Positions 46,124 to 55,330 of a DNA stretch of 64,000 bases are shown here, piece after piece. The DNA lies in the NCBI RefSeq assembly GCF_002933395.1, contig NZ_PKFN01000011.1:62001-126000 (forward strand). The letters are read 5' to 3'. The DNA comes from Yoonia maritima (GTDB taxonomy: Bacteria; Pseudomonadota; Alphaproteobacteria; Rhodobacterales; Rhodobacteraceae). The notes under the pieces were generated by a model. The model was given only the letters and a program-made list of their open reading frames with translations, was not told the origin of the DNA and did no database searches. A program made the translations under genes and the position numbers. Each line of letters starts with the position of its first letter. The stretch's first letter is position 1.

Positions 46124-47821
46124 GTGCTAAAACGCTTACTTTCTGCCGTCGCTGTTTCTTATCTGTTGTCTTCTGGGTCTGCGGTACTGGCCGACCCCAA
46201 TGCTGGGGCGTACCTTGCTGGGCGGCAAGCCGTCCACGACCATGACTATGGTTCTGGGGCAAGGTATCTGACCGAAGGACTGCTTAGCGATCCGTCGAAC
46301 CCCTATCTTCTTGATCGCGCGATGACATCTTATGTCGCGCTGGGGCAAATGGATCAGGCAATTTCAATAGCTCAAGCTATCGTTGATCAGGGGTTTAACA
46401 GTCAGGTGGCGCATCTGGTTTTGCAGATGGCAGACGTGAAGTCGGAAAATTGGGACGGCATTTTCCAAGCGTTAGAACAAGGGCGCACAGTTAGCCCACT
46501 GATTGATGGAATTGCCCAAGCATGGGCACATCTTGGAAATGGTGACATGACCAAGGCCAGTGCTGGCTTTGACCGTGTGATCGAAACCGAAGGTATGGTT
46601 GTTTATGGCGTAACGCACAAAGCATACGCGCTTGCGTCGGTTGGCGATTTCGAAGGCGCCGAAGCGATGTTCAGTATGCGTGTCGCCGGTGGGATGCGGT
46701 ATAACCGAAAAAGCGGCATCGCCCATGCGCAAATCCTAAGCCAGCTTGGCCGGAACGAAGATGCGCTGGTGATCCTTGATGGGGTGTTTGGCGCGAAGTT
46801 GGATCCTGGTCTTGCGCAGCTACGGGATCAATTACAGGCTGGTGAGGCTGTCGCTTACAATGCTGTCACCACGCCTGAACAGGGGATGGCGGAAATTTAT
46901 CACATCACGGCTGGCGCGATCCAAAACGATGCGCCTGATGCATATACGTTGATGTATGCGCGCGCGGCTAACTATCTATGGCCAGATAATACTGTCGCTA
47001 CTTTGATGACCGCTGGTTTGCTGGAAAAGCTGGGGCAGTACGATCTGTCGAATGCTGCGTATACAAGCGTCCCACGTGACGATCCTGCATTCCATGCTGC
47101 CGAACTTGGCCGTGCTGATGTATTGCGTTCGGGGGGTCGTGTCGAAGCCGCGATCGAAGTTTTGGATGCGCTGGCCCGCAGTCACCCCGATTTGCCACAG
47201 GTCTTTACCAACCAAGGCGACACTCTTCGGCAGGCTGGCCGGTATGAGGAAGCGGGCAGGGCCTATACACGTGCCATCGAACTTTATGATGACGATGATC
47301 CGACGAAATGGTTTGCGTATTACACCCGTGGCATTTGCGCGCATAAGACAGATAATTGGCCCGCTGCAGAAGCTGATTTTCGCGCGGCGTTGTCGTTGCA
47401 GCCGAACCATCCGCAGATCTTGAACTATCTTGGGTATTCTTTGGTTGAACGCGGTGAAAAATTGGATGAAGCGCTTGGTATGCTTGAAACAGCTGCTGCG
47501 GCGCGGCCAGATCACGGCGCGATTATCGATAGTCTTGGCTGGGTGCTGTTCCAGCTTGGTCGTTATGACGAAGCCGTCGGATTGTTGGAAAGCGCTGCCG
47601 AACTGGAACCTGTCGATTCTGTCGTAAATGACCACCTTGGTGATGCTTATTGGGCTGTTGGCCGCGAGGTAGAGGCGCAATTCCAATGGAACCGCGCATT
47701 ATCATTTGGTCCGTCTGATACTGAAGCATTACGTATCCGTGATAAGCTGGATCGCGGGCTAGATATTGTGCTTGTTGAAGAAGGTCTTGCGCCGATCCGG
47801 GTGGCCAGTGGCGACCATTAA
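46124..47821 (+). CDS. tetratricopeptide repeat protein
   Basis: 565 residues. Signal peptide (LKRLLSAVAVSYLLSSGSAVLA) then TPR-type helices throughout, with clearly repeated units in the second half (for example QPNHPQILNYLGYSLVERG and DHGAIIDSLGWVLFQLGRYDEA). Likely a periplasmic scaffold or assembly protein; similar architectures occur in alphaproteobacterial outer-membrane factors. The GTG start at 46124 follows AAAAGG by about 12 bases. ispE overlaps its 3' end by 14 bases. Confidence 0.9.
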   Translation: MLKRLLSAVAVSYLLSSGSAVLADPNAGAYLAGRQAVHDHDYGSGARYLTEGLLSDPSNPYLLDRAMTSYVALGQMDQAISIAQAIVDQGFNSQVAHLVLQMADVKSENWDGIFQALEQGRTVSPLIDGIAQAWAHLGNGDMTKASAGFDRVIETEGMVVYGVTHKAYALASVGDFEGAEAMFSMRVAGGMRYNRKSGIAHAQILSQLGRNEDALVILDGVFGAKLDPGLAQLRDQLQAGEAVAYNAVTTPEQGMAEIYHITAGAIQNDAPDAYTLMYARAANYLWPDNTVATLMTAGLLEKLGQYDLSNAAYTSVPRDDPAFHAAELGRADVLRSGGRVEAAIEVLDALARSHPDLPQVFTNQGDTLRQAGRYEEAGRAYTRAIELYDDDDPTKWFAYYTRGICAHKTDNWPAAEADFRAALSLQPNHPQILNYLGYSLVERGEKLDEALGMLETAAAARPDHGAIIDSLGWVLFQLGRYDEAVGLLESAAELEPVDSVVNDHLGDAYWAVGREVEAQFQWNRALSFGPSDTEALRIRDKLDRGLDIVLVEEGLAPIRVASGDH

Positions 47822-48683
47822 GGCGATAGCACCTGCTAAGGTTAATCTTACCTTGCATGTGACGGGACAACGGGCAGATGGGTATCATTTGCTGGATAGT
47901 CTTGTCGTGTTTGCCGGTGTTTCCGATCGGTTAACCGCGACGGTTGCGCCAGATATGCGCATTTCGGTGAATGGGCCGTTTTCGATTGGTGTCCCGACTG
48001 ACGAAGGCAACTTAATGATGCGGGCGGCTGACGCGTTGCGGGCCGCACGCGGTGTGGATAAAGGCGCAATGCTGACGCTTGAAAAGCATTTGCCGCACGC
48101 CGCCGGTATTGGCAGCGGATCGTCAGATGCTGCTATCACCCTCGCGATGTTGGCCGAGCTTTGGCAGGTTGATCCATTGCCTGCGACCGCACCAGAAGTG
48201 GTAGCATTGGGCGCTGATCTGCCCGTTTGTTTGCGGGCCCCTAACCCAACACGGATGTCGGGGATTGGTGATGTGCTTGCTCCTGTGCCGCTGTTGCCGC
48301 CCTGTGCGATCGTTTTGGTGCGGCCTCGGGTCGATGTACCGACCGGGCAGGTGTTTAACGGCATGACAGATAAAAATGGTGCGCCAATGGCCCCGCTGCC
48401 TGAAGGCGCCGATTATGACGCGTTCGTAAATTGGCTAAAGGCGCAACGAAACGATATGCAGACTGCCGCCGAAAAGATCGCGCCGGAGATCAGCAAAGTT
48501 ATAGCCAAACTGGAATCTTTGCCGGGCGTCAGTGTTGCAGGCATGTCCGGTTCAGGTGCTACCTGCTTTGGCTTGGTTAAGGACATGGCGACAGCGCGCC
48601 ATGTCGCACGGATCGTCCAAGTGTCACAGATGGATTGGTGGGTCGCCCCGGCCGAGGTGTTAGGCACGGGGCAGGTGTTTTAA
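47808..48683 (+). CDS. ispE: 4-diphosphocytidyl-2-C-methyl-D-erythritol kinase
   Basis: 291-residue GHMP kinase of the MEP isoprenoid pathway. Substrate loop AKVNLTLHVTGQRADGYHLLDS (in pieces), ATP loop PHAAGIGSGSSDAA (96-109), and GMSGSGATCFGL in the C-terminal half. GTG at 47808 is the only start that gives the family N-terminus (VATIKAIAPAKVNL). It begins 14 bases inside the TPR gene. Convergent with the HAD gene: the two stop codons share four bases (TTAA), leaving no room for a terminator. Confidence 0.95.
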   Translation: MATIKAIAPAKVNLTLHVTGQRADGYHLLDSLVVFAGVSDRLTATVAPDMRISVNGPFSIGVPTDEGNLMMRAADALRAARGVDKGAMLTLEKHLPHAAGIGSGSSDAAITLAMLAELWQVDPLPATAPEVVALGADLPVCLRAPNPTRMSGIGDVLAPVPLLPPCAIVLVRPRVDVPTGQVFNGMTDKNGAPMAPLPEGADYDAFVNWLKAQRNDMQTAAEKIAPEISKVIAKLESLPGVSVAGMSGSGATCFGLVKDMATARHVARIVQVSQMDWWVAPAEVLGTGQVF

Positions 48684-49324
48684 TTTAGCCCAAGCGCTTG
48701 CTGGATTTGGTCCATATGGGTCACAGGCGTTGCACCTGTATCGCCAATACGCGCTGGATCACCATCGGCCACATACCCAAAACATGGCATTCCTGCCGCT
48801 TTTGCGGCTAAGAACCCGGCGGGCATATCGTCGATCATCACAGCATCTTGCGGCGTGACGCCCATGTCTTTCACGATTTGTAGCAGCATATCTGGTTTAG
48901 GCTTTGGCCCGTGGTCGTGACCAGAATAGATGCGCCCATCGAACAATTCAAAAAGACCGCTTGGTGTCAGGCTGATTTCCATCTTGGGAATCGGCCCGTT
49001 AGACGCAATTGCGCGCTTTATGCCTGCGCGATCAAGCGCGTGGATCAGGTCAATGACCCCTTGGATCACAGGGACGCCTTTGCGCAGTGCTTCGAAAACT
49101 TCAGCATAGATGTCATCAACCCATGTGTCCGGTAGAACCGCGCCGCGACGGGTCGCTTCAATTCCGACGCCTTCGATTGTGCCGCCAGCGAAAAGCCGGT
49201 GCACGTCATTTGGGCTGATCGTCAGACCAAAGTGGGTCAGACTGGCCGAGATGATTTTATCAGTTGTTGGTTCGGTATCCACTAGAACGCCGTCGCAGTC
49301 AAAAATTACTAATTTAGGAGTCAT
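48680..49324 (-). CDS. HAD family phosphatase, phosphoglycolate-phosphatase-like
   Basis: 214-residue haloacid dehalogenase-like hydrolase. Catalytic DxD in LVIFDCDGVLVDTEP (Asp9, Asp11), motif II Ser in ASNGP, Lys in HDHGPKPKPD, and motif IV MIDDMPAGF. The alpha-helical cap is of subtype I, as in Gph, beta-phosphoglucomutase and YfbT. Substrate unknown. The ATG overlaps the rsmD stop by four bases (ATGA). A 33-residue upstream extension seen in the frame is rejected because it would overlap rsmD. Confidence 0.9.
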   Translation of the reverse strand: MTPKLVIFDCDGVLVDTEPTTDKIISASLTHFGLTISPNDVHRLFAGGTIEGVGIEATRRGAVLPDTWVDDIYAEVFEALRKGVPVIQGVIDLIHALDRAGIKRAIASNGPIPKMEISLTPSGLFELFDGRIYSGHDHGPKPKPDMLLQIVKDMGVTPQDAVMIDDMPAGFLAAKAAGMPCFGYVADGDPARIGDTGATPVTHMDQIQQALGLN

Positions 49325-49878
49325 AAATTTGCCTTTAGAAATGTTATCCAAGTATCGCCATAGCGGCGTTGGTCGAGCGTTGTAAAACCGGGTGGCGCGA
49401 TTTGGGCGGTGCTTTCTTCCCACACGATTAGCGCATCAGGGGCGATCCAGCCTGCAGTCTTGGCCGCGCCAAGCGCCTTTGCACCCAACCCTTGGCCGTA
49501 TGGCGGATCAAGAAACACCAACGCGCAGGGATCGCCTTGGGGAAGGCGCGATGCGTCACTGCTAATCAACATCGTGTCGGACTGTCGGCGCAGTTTGGCG
49601 ATGTTTTCGCGGATCAGCTTTTGCGCGACCCGCCCACTATCGACAAAGGTCACGTGGGTTGCGCCACGTGAAAGGGCCTCAAGCCCAAGCGCACCAGTGC
49701 CGGCAAATAGGTCGAGCACGTTCGTGTCCGTGATCGGGTTACCAAATCGCCCACCTAACAGAACGTTAAACAGGCTTTCGCGCACGCGGTCGGTCGTGGG
49801 GCGCAGATGCGCCCCTGCGTCGCCTTTTCCGACAGCGGCCAAAGCCGTGCCGCGATGGGTGCCACCAATGATCCTCAC
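49321..49878 (-). CDS. rsmD: 16S rRNA (guanine(966)-N2)-methyltransferase
   Basis: 185-residue SAM-dependent methyltransferase modifying G966 of 16S rRNA during 30S assembly. Motifs DLFAGTGALGLEALSRGA (56-73) and DPPYG (124-128). N-terminal MRIIGGTHRGTALAAV and HLRPTTDRVRESLFN are diagnostic. GTG start overlaps the upstream gene's stop (GTGA), and the HAD gene overlaps its end, so all three are coupled. Confidence 0.95.
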   Translation of the reverse strand: MRIIGGTHRGTALAAVGKGDAGAHLRPTTDRVRESLFNVLLGGRFGNPITDTNVLDLFAGTGALGLEALSRGATHVTFVDSGRVAQKLIRENIAKLRRQSDTMLISSDASRLPQGDPCALVFLDPPYGQGLGAKALGAAKTAGWIAPDALIVWEESTAQIAPPGFTTLDQRRYGDTWITFLKANL

Positions 49879-51089
49879 GGCTTTAATAGCGCCTTCATAT
49901 CGGTGGCTGGGTCGGTGATCACGGCTGGGGCAGGGCTGCGGCCTGCTTCGATCAGGCGCTTGCCGATCATGTAATTGCGCGGGTCGTTCATCGCGTCGAC
50001 AGCGAGCAGTTCGTCGCCTTTGTAATACCAGTTGGACTGCACACCGGGCGCGTCCCCTTTGCGGATATAAACATCGGTATAGCCAATATTCAGCCCGGCG
50101 ATTTGCAGCTTGCAGTCGTATTGATCAGACCAGAACCATGGCTTCGGCGTATATTCTTCGTCGCGCCCCATGATGTTGCGTGCGACGGCCTCTGCCTGAT
50201 CAATGGCGTTGCCTACGCTTTCAAGACGGATGCGTTCGCCCTTAAACAAGCAAGACGCGCAATCGCCTGCCGCCCAGATATGCGGATCAGACGTACGCCC
50301 GTGGCTATCTGTGGTGATGCCGTTATCGACAGCAATACCAGCGCTTTCAGCAAGGATCGTGGCTGGGTTGATCCCAACACCAACTACGGCAAAGTCGATT
50401 TCTAATTCGGTGCCATCGGTCAGCAATGCACCCGAGACGTGGTCGTCGCCCAGCAATCGTTCAAGCCCGACGCCTTCGCGGATATCAACGCCATGTGCGC
50501 GGTGAAGTTTGCGGAAATAATCTGATGTCTCTGGGGCAGCGACGCGCTGTAGAATACGGTCGGCCATTTCGACCAAAGTAACCTTTAGCCCGCGCTTTGC
50601 GGCCACTGCGGCAGCTTCTAACCCGATGTAACCACCACCGATGATCAGCACGTGTTTGTCAGCGACAAGGGCAGGTGCCATCGCATCCGCGTCGCTAAGA
50701 TCGCGCATCGCATAGATACCGTCCAGCATTCCACCGACAGAGGCGGGCAGCATGCGCGGATGCGCGCCGACTGTCAGCGCCAAATCATCGTATGGGATGA
50801 CTTCTTCGTCAGATAACGTGATGGTTTTATTTTGTCTATCAATTGCAACTACGCGTGTATTGAGGCGCAGATTGATCTTTTGATCTGCATAGAATTCTTC
50901 GGGCCGCAGATACAGCCGTTCTTCGGCCATTTCCCCAAGTAAATAAGCCTTTGAAAGCGGCGGACGCTGATAAGGTGGTACCTTTTCTGCGCCAATAAGT
51001 GTAACGTCACCATCAAAGCCTTCGCTGCGTAGCTTCGCAGCGAGAGACGCGCCAGCCTGACCTGCACCGACAATGACAACGTGAGCCAT
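49875..51089 (-). CDS. FAD-dependent ferredoxin reductase-like oxidoreductase
   Basis: 404 residues. N-terminal FAD motif VVIVGAGQAGASLAAKLR (GxGxxG), a second NAD(P) motif LIIGGGYIGLEAAAVAAKRG, the APLSKAYL-type PPLSKAYLLGE segment and a C-terminal domain with AAGDCASC. This is the rubredoxin/ferredoxin reductase (putidaredoxin reductase, ThcD/AlkT) type, which passes electrons from NADH to a ferredoxin for a P450 or dioxygenase. No ferredoxin gene is adjacent. AAGGAG lies seven bases before ATG 51089. First gene of a three-gene coupled operon. Confidence 0.92.
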   Translation of the reverse strand: MAHVVIVGAGQAGASLAAKLRSEGFDGDVTLIGAEKVPPYQRPPLSKAYLLGEMAEERLYLRPEEFYADQKINLRLNTRVVAIDRQNKTITLSDEEVIPYDDLALTVGAHPRMLPASVGGMLDGIYAMRDLSDADAMAPALVADKHVLIIGGGYIGLEAAAVAAKRGLKVTLVEMADRILQRVAAPETSDYFRKLHRAHGVDIREGVGLERLLGDDHVSGALLTDGTELEIDFAVVGVGINPATILAESAGIAVDNGITTDSHGRTSDPHIWAAGDCASCLFKGERIRLESVGNAIDQAEAVARNIMGRDEEYTPKPWFWSDQYDCKLQIAGLNIGYTDVYIRKGDAPGVQSNWYYKGDELLAVDAMNDPRNYMIGKRLIEAGRSPAPAVITDPATDMKALLKP

Positions 51090-51175
51090 ACTTATCTCCT
51101 TGGGGTTCACCCTCTTGTTTCAGGGACATCTATATGTGAGTCATCAAAAGATACAAACACGAAGGGGCTATAATA

Positions 51176-51667
51176 ATGACTATCAAAACAGGTGATACAC
51201 TTCCGGCCGCAACATTGTTGCAAATGGGTGAAGACGGACCAGCACAAGTGTCACTTTCAGACAAGCTGACGAACCGCAAAGTGGTGATCTTTGGCTTGCC
51301 GGGCGCGTATACTGGTACATGTTCTACGGCTCACGTACCAAGCTTTATGATCACGCATGACGATTTCAAAGCCAAAGGCGTTGATGAAATTATCTGCATT
51401 TCGGTCAATGATCCGTTTGTGATGAAAGCATGGGGCGATGCGACCGGAGCGATCGACGCTGGCATTACAATGCTGGCCGACGCCGAAAGCGCGTTTACAA
51501 CAGAAATCGGAATGAACTTTAGCGCGGCACCGGTTGGTTTCGTGAACCGGTCTAAGCGGTACTCGATGCTGGTCGACAACGGCGTGATCACCATTTTGAA
51601 CGCTGAAGCGAACCCAGGTGAATGCGAAATTTCTGCTGGTGAAACATTGCTTGAGGCAATGGAGTAA
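51176..51667 (+). CDS. peroxiredoxin (Prx5 type)
   Basis: 163-residue thiol peroxidase. The peroxidatic Cys49 is in PGAYTGTCS with the Pro-Gly-Ala-x-T-x-x-C pattern of the Prx5/AhpE-like group. Two further Cys occur near 74 and 152, the latter close to the C-terminus as resolving Cys candidate. Detoxifies hydroperoxides in the cytoplasm, probably with glutaredoxin or thioredoxin as donor. Single gene with a strong terminator shared with mscS. Confidence 0.94.
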   Translation: MTIKTGDTLPAATLLQMGEDGPAQVSLSDKLTNRKVVIFGLPGAYTGTCSTAHVPSFMITHDDFKAKGVDEIICISVNDPFVMKAWGDATGAIDAGITMLADAESAFTTEIGMNFSAAPVGFVNRSKRYSMLVDNGVITILNAEANPGECEISAGETLLEAME

Positions 51668-51671
51668 AACC

Positions 51672-51702
51672 AAAAGGGCGGTGCTGAATGCACCGCCCTT
51701 TT
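51672..51702 (+). terminator. bidirectional terminator between peroxiredoxin and mscS
   Basis: A 13-bp stem (AAAAGGGCGGTGC with complement) and loop TGAAT, followed by a run of T on the plus strand and by T (A on plus) on the minus. The convergent mscS-like gene ends at 51707, so it can serve both transcripts. Confidence 0.95.
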
Positions 51703-51706
51703 TTTG

Positions 51707-52552
51707 TTATGCTTGGGTCTGAACCAGTGTTCGTGTCGGGAACGGAATGTCGATATCCGCTTTATCAAGCGCCTCTTTGACTTGCCGTTTCATATCAGCT
51801 TGAAACTGAAAATAGTCACCGCTATCGCACCAAACACGCACCAGAAAATCAACCGAGCTATCGCCCAAGTTGTTTACCTGAATGAACGGGGCAGGATCCG
51901 TTTTTGCGCGTGGATCCGCAAGAATCGTGTCGCGGATAACCTGTTCGGCATTTTTAAGATTTGCACCGTAACCAACCCCAAATGTCCATTCGGCCCGTCG
52001 TGTGGCGTAGGTCGAGTAGTTTACGATGGTGTTGCCCCAAACCTGTGCGTTGGGGATGATGATTTGTAGATTGCCGGGTGACGCGAGTTCAATAAAGTTC
52101 AAAGTGATGTCTTTTACGGTACCCATTTGGCCGGATACTTCGACAAAATCGCCAATTTTTACTGGACGGAAGAACACGATCATCACACCAGCCGCGACGT
52201 TTGACAGCGTGCCCTGCAACGCAAGACCAATCGCCAAACCAGCGGCACCGATGACGGCGACGAACGAAGTGGTTTCGACGCCAAACGTGTTCAACACAAA
52301 TAGGAATGCAAAGCCAATCGCGATATACCGCGCTATATTTCCAAGGAAATTGAATAGCGTAATATCGAGATGTTTGTTGTTTTCACCAAGATGAACGAGC
52401 CGTTTTCGTAGCCAACCGCCGATCACAAAGCCGGCGATGATGATCAGTAACGCCGCAACGACATTACCAAAAATAGACGCTAGAAACTCAAGCGTCAGTA
52501 GATCTCCGATGGTTTTGCCATTCCAGATGGCGGTGTTTAGTAGCTTGTCCAA
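51707..52552 (-). CDS. small-conductance mechanosensitive channel (MscS family)
   Basis: 281 residues with three membrane segments (about 18-45, 60-85 and 90-115), the third with the Gly/Ala-rich AAGLAIGLALQGTLSNVAAGVMI pore helix pattern, then the cytoplasmic beta and alpha/beta domains. Opens under membrane tension to release solutes on osmotic downshock. No ATG is near; TTG at 52552 has GGGGG six bases upstream and starts two bases after the phhB stop (52554), so the start is TTG. Last gene of the ridA-to-mscS run. Confidence 0.92.
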   Translation of the reverse strand: MDKLLNTAIWNGKTIGDLLTLEFLASIFGNVVAALLIIIAGFVIGGWLRKRLVHLGENNKHLDITLFNFLGNIARYIAIGFAFLFVLNTFGVETTSFVAVIGAAGLAIGLALQGTLSNVAAGVMIVFFRPVKIGDFVEVSGQMGTVKDITLNFIELASPGNLQIIIPNAQVWGNTIVNYSTYATRRAEWTFGVGYGANLKNAEQVIRDTILADPRAKTDPAPFIQVNNLGDSSVDFLVRVWCDSGDYFQFQADMKRQVKEALDKADIDIPFPTRTLVQTQA

Positions 52553-52553
52553 G

Positions 52554-52853
52554 TCAGCCCCCTGCGAGTTTGTCTAATTTAGCGCCGAGTTTGGCGTCTA
52601 GCGCCGATAGACCACCTGCGTCATGTGTGGTCAACGTAACCTTGACGGTTTTGTAGACATTGAACCATTCGGGGTGGTGGTTCCATTTTTCAGCCCAGAT
52701 CGCAGCGCGGGTCATAAAGCCAAAGGCGTCGATGAAATTTGAGAACGTGTAGGTCTTTTCTATCGCATCACGACCACTGACAAAGCGCCAGCCGGTAGAA
52801 AGCAGTGGATTGATGAGTGCGTTGCGTTCGGTTTCGGTCAATGTGTTGGTCAT
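52554..52853 (-). CDS. phhB: 4a-hydroxytetrahydrobiopterin (pterin-4a-carbinolamine) dehydratase
   Basis: 99-residue enzyme that regenerates tetrahydrobiopterin after phenylalanine hydroxylase, and is a widespread pterin-related protein. Active-site motif [10 protein letters not shown] (58-67). Full length. No phhA in the window. Its ATG overlaps the stop of the DUF482 gene by four bases, and mscS starts two bases later. Confidence 0.94.
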   Translation of the reverse strand: MTNTLTETERNALINPLLSTGWRFVSGRDAIEKTYTFSNFIDAFGFMTRAAIWAEKWNHHPEWFNVYKTVKVTLTTHDAGGLSALDAKLGAKLDKLAGG

Positions 52854-54034
52854 TGCTGTTCCTCACGGTTGGATTTGCGGAATGGTCCATAGCTGGTCAG
52901 GACTTCGATTTCGTGGTCGATGGCGTCACGTTCTGCGTCAAGATAGCGCGCGACAGCGTCCCGAAAACCCGGATCACCGAACCAGTGCAGCGAATGTGTC
53001 GTGACAGGTAGGTACCCGCGCGCCAGTTTGTGTTCGCCTTGCGCCCCTGCTTCGACACGCGACAGACCCTGGGTGATGGCGAAATCAATCGCCTGATAGT
53101 AACAAAGTTCAAAGTGAAGACAGGGGTGGTGTTCGATACAGCCCCAATAGCGCCCAAATAGCGTTTCGCGCCCAATGAAATTCAGCGCCCCAGCCACGGC
53201 GCGACCGTCCCGCATAGCGAGCACCATCATCATATCGTCGCGCAGGGTTTCTTGGGCGCAGTCAAAGAATTCGCGCGTCAAATACGGGGTGCCCCATTTA
53301 CGATTACCCGTGTCTTGGTAAAACTGCCAAAAGGCATCCCAATGTTCGGGCTGAATATCTTCGCCTGTCAGGGTAATGATATCTCCGCCAAAGCTTTGCG
53401 CTTGTGCGCGTTCTTTGCGGATGTTCTTGCGCTTGCGGCTGGATAGCGTGGCAAGGAATGCGTCGAAGTCTTTATAGCCGTCGTTGACCCAGTGGAATTG
53501 CTGGCCAATGCGGGCAAGCAGCCCCATTTCCTCGCCCGCGATTGCTTCGGCCTCGGTGCAAAAGGTGGCGTGGACGGATGAGATTTCGTTGTCTGCGGCG
53601 ATCTGGATCGCGCCTTGGATCAGGGCAGACATTCCAATCACCTCGTACCCCGGTCTGGTCAGAAACCTGCGTCCTGTCGCAGGGGTGAACGGCACAGCGA
53701 TTTGGAGTTTAGGGTAGTATCGCCCGCCCGCGTTTTCATAGGCATGCGCCCAGTTGTGATCAAAGATGTACTCGCCTTGGCTGTGCCCCTTTGCATAAAG
53801 CGGTGCTGCGGCGATCATTTGGCCGTTTTGGCGCACGGTCAAATAACGAGGCTGCCAGCCACTGCCGCCACCAACCGATCCGCTGTCTTCTAATGCCTTT
53901 AGAAATCGATACGTCGTGAATGGATCATAGGGGCGACCGTCGACTGCCTCTGGGCATGCGCAGGCATCCCAGTCGGTTGGGTTAATGTCCGCAAGGCTGG
54001 GATGGGCCGCGACTTCGATTGGGATGTCTGTCAT
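52850..54034 (-). CDS. DUF482 / FemAB-like GNAT acyltransferase
   Basis: 394 residues with no signal peptide. Central segment [31 protein letters not shown] and the C-terminal half with [16 protein letters not shown] and [27 protein letters not shown] match COG3146, a GNAT-like family annotated as possible peptidoglycan biosynthesis proteins. Substrate not known. ATG at 54034 is used; a TTG 51 bases upstream would extend it into the upstream gene's vicinity. Between GDPD (31 bases) and phhB (4-base overlap). Confidence 0.85.
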   Translation of the reverse strand: MTDIPIEVAAHPSLADINPTDWDACACPEAVDGRPYDPFTTYRFLKALEDSGSVGGGSGWQPRYLTVRQNGQMIAAAPLYAKGHSQGEYIFDHNWAHAYENAGGRYYPKLQIAVPFTPATGRRFLTRPGYEVIGMSALIQGAIQIAADNEISSVHATFCTEAEAIAGEEMGLLARIGQQFHWVNDGYKDFDAFLATLSSRKRKNIRKERAQAQSFGGDIITLTGEDIQPEHWDAFWQFYQDTGNRKWGTPYLTREFFDCAQETLRDDMMMVLAMRDGRAVAGALNFIGRETLFGRYWGCIEHHPCLHFELCYYQAIDFAITQGLSRVEAGAQGEHKLARGYLPVTTHSLHWFGDPGFRDAVARYLDAERDAIDHEIEVLTSYGPFRKSNREEQQ

Positions 54035-54065
54035 ATTATCAGACTTGGGTGCGATCTGCGCTTCG

Positions 54066-54818
54066 TCAAGCGAGGTAGCCTTCAAAGGTCACATTTTCGG
54101 CGATCTCGCGCGCTTTTGCCTCGGCTTCGGGCGAACGGATTGTCCAGCAAAGCACCTGCGCGCCTTGGGATTTCAGCTCTGCAACCCGAGGACGGTCCAA
54201 GTCGGCCGCTTCGTGGCTGATAAAGCAGGCCCCTGTGTGATCATAGTCGGGGATATCGCGCAAAACGGCGCGCGTTTCATCAGGGACTTCGGGCCAGTAC
54301 TGCGCCTGATAGCTAGATGTGGTGATCCCGCGCGGGATATTTGGCGCAATCTGTGCCATCGCAGCGATGCTGTGCGGATTGAACGACATGACCGCAACCT
54401 CTCCGGAGTAGTCCTTGAGCGCGTTGCCCGTTGCCTGTTCCAGTATGCCGACATTCGGGCCCATTGCGCCGTCTTGATCCTTGATTTCGATCAGCAAAGG
54501 CACGCGGCCACCAACGGTTTCCAGAACTTGCGTCAGCGTTGGAATGGTTCCGGGGTCACCAGTCAACTTGATCGCGCCCAGTTCTTTGCTTGTGCGTGCT
54601 CGGATAGCGCCAGTTTCTGCGGTCAAGCGATCAAGCAGGTTGTCGTGAAACACCATTGCTTGATCATCGCGGCTTAGCTGTACGTCAATTTCGATGCCGT
54701 AGCCTGCATCGATTGCCGCTTGGATCGAGGCAAGGCTGTTTTCCACCCGCCCCGCAGCGCGGTCATGAAGGGCGCGGTGGGTGATCGGGCGGGCAATGAA
54801 AGATGGTGGCAAGGTCAT
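54066..54818 (-). CDS. glycerophosphodiester phosphodiesterase
   Basis: 250 residues. Catalytic set of the GDPD TIM barrel is present: His14-Arg15, Glu43-x-Asp45 and His58 (IEIDVQLSRDDQAMVFHDN). Hydrolyses glycerophosphodiesters to glycerol-3-phosphate and an alcohol, for use as phosphate or carbon source. No signal peptide, so probably cytoplasmic, like UgpQ. Overlaps the upstream ridA gene by four bases. Confidence 0.93.
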   Translation of the reverse strand: MTLPPSFIARPITHRALHDRAAGRVENSLASIQAAIDAGYGIEIDVQLSRDDQAMVFHDNLLDRLTAETGAIRARTSKELGAIKLTGDPGTIPTLTQVLETVGGRVPLLIEIKDQDGAMGPNVGILEQATGNALKDYSGEVAVMSFNPHSIAAMAQIAPNIPRGITTSSYQAQYWPEVPDETRAVLRDIPDYDHTGACFISHEAADLDRPRVAELKSQGAQVLCWTIRSPEAEAKAREIAENVTFEGYLA

Positions 54819-55276
54819 TTGATCTGGAAGATTGCTTCGATTTCAACAGCAACGCCAAATGGCAGGCTCGCGGCACTTACCGCAGACCGCGCGTGGCGTC
54901 CCGCATCGCCGAGCGCCGCAACCATAAAGTCAGAAGCGCCGTTGATTACCTTCGGCTGGTCTGTAAATTCAGGGGTCGAGTTCACAAAGCCTACCAGCTT
55001 AACGACGCGCACGAGCCGGTCGATGTCGCCGCCACAGGCTGCTTTGAGTTGAGCGAGTAGGTTGACCGCGCATGTTTGTGCAGCGGCGGCGCCTGCTTCG
55101 GCGTCAGTGTCCTGACCCAGTTTTCCAGTAATCAGCCCGTCAGCATTGGCCGAGATCTGGCCGGATACATGGACCATATCGCCAATAACCACATAGGGAA
55201 CATAGTTCGCTGCCGGCGCAGGCGCATCCGGTAGGGTGACGCCCAGTTCGGCCAGTTTGGTTTCGATCTCGCTCAT
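54815..55276 (-). CDS. RidA family protein
   Basis: 153 residues. Rid/YjgF fold with VPYVVIGDMVHVSGQISANADG (35-56), the GLITGKLG turn, LVRVVKLVGFVNSTPEF (substrate-site segment) and FGVAVEIEAIFQI at the end. RidA enzymes hydrolyse reactive enamine/imine intermediates from amino-acid metabolism. The 153-residue length marks the longer RidA subfamily (COG0251), longer than E. coli RidA (128). GGAGATTCCC precedes ATG. First gene after the secretion pair (54-base gap). Confidence 0.92.
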   Translation of the reverse strand: MSEIETKLAELGVTLPDAPAPAANYVPYVVIGDMVHVSGQISANADGLITGKLGQDTDAEAGAAAAQTCAVNLLAQLKAACGGDIDRLVRVVKLVGFVNSTPEFTDQPKVINGASDFMVAALGDAGRHARSAVSAASLPFGVAVEIEAIFQIK

Positions 55277-55330
55277 GGGAATCTCCTGTCATTTTGCCTG
55301 AACGCTAGCGGGCAAAACGACAGGGTGCAA

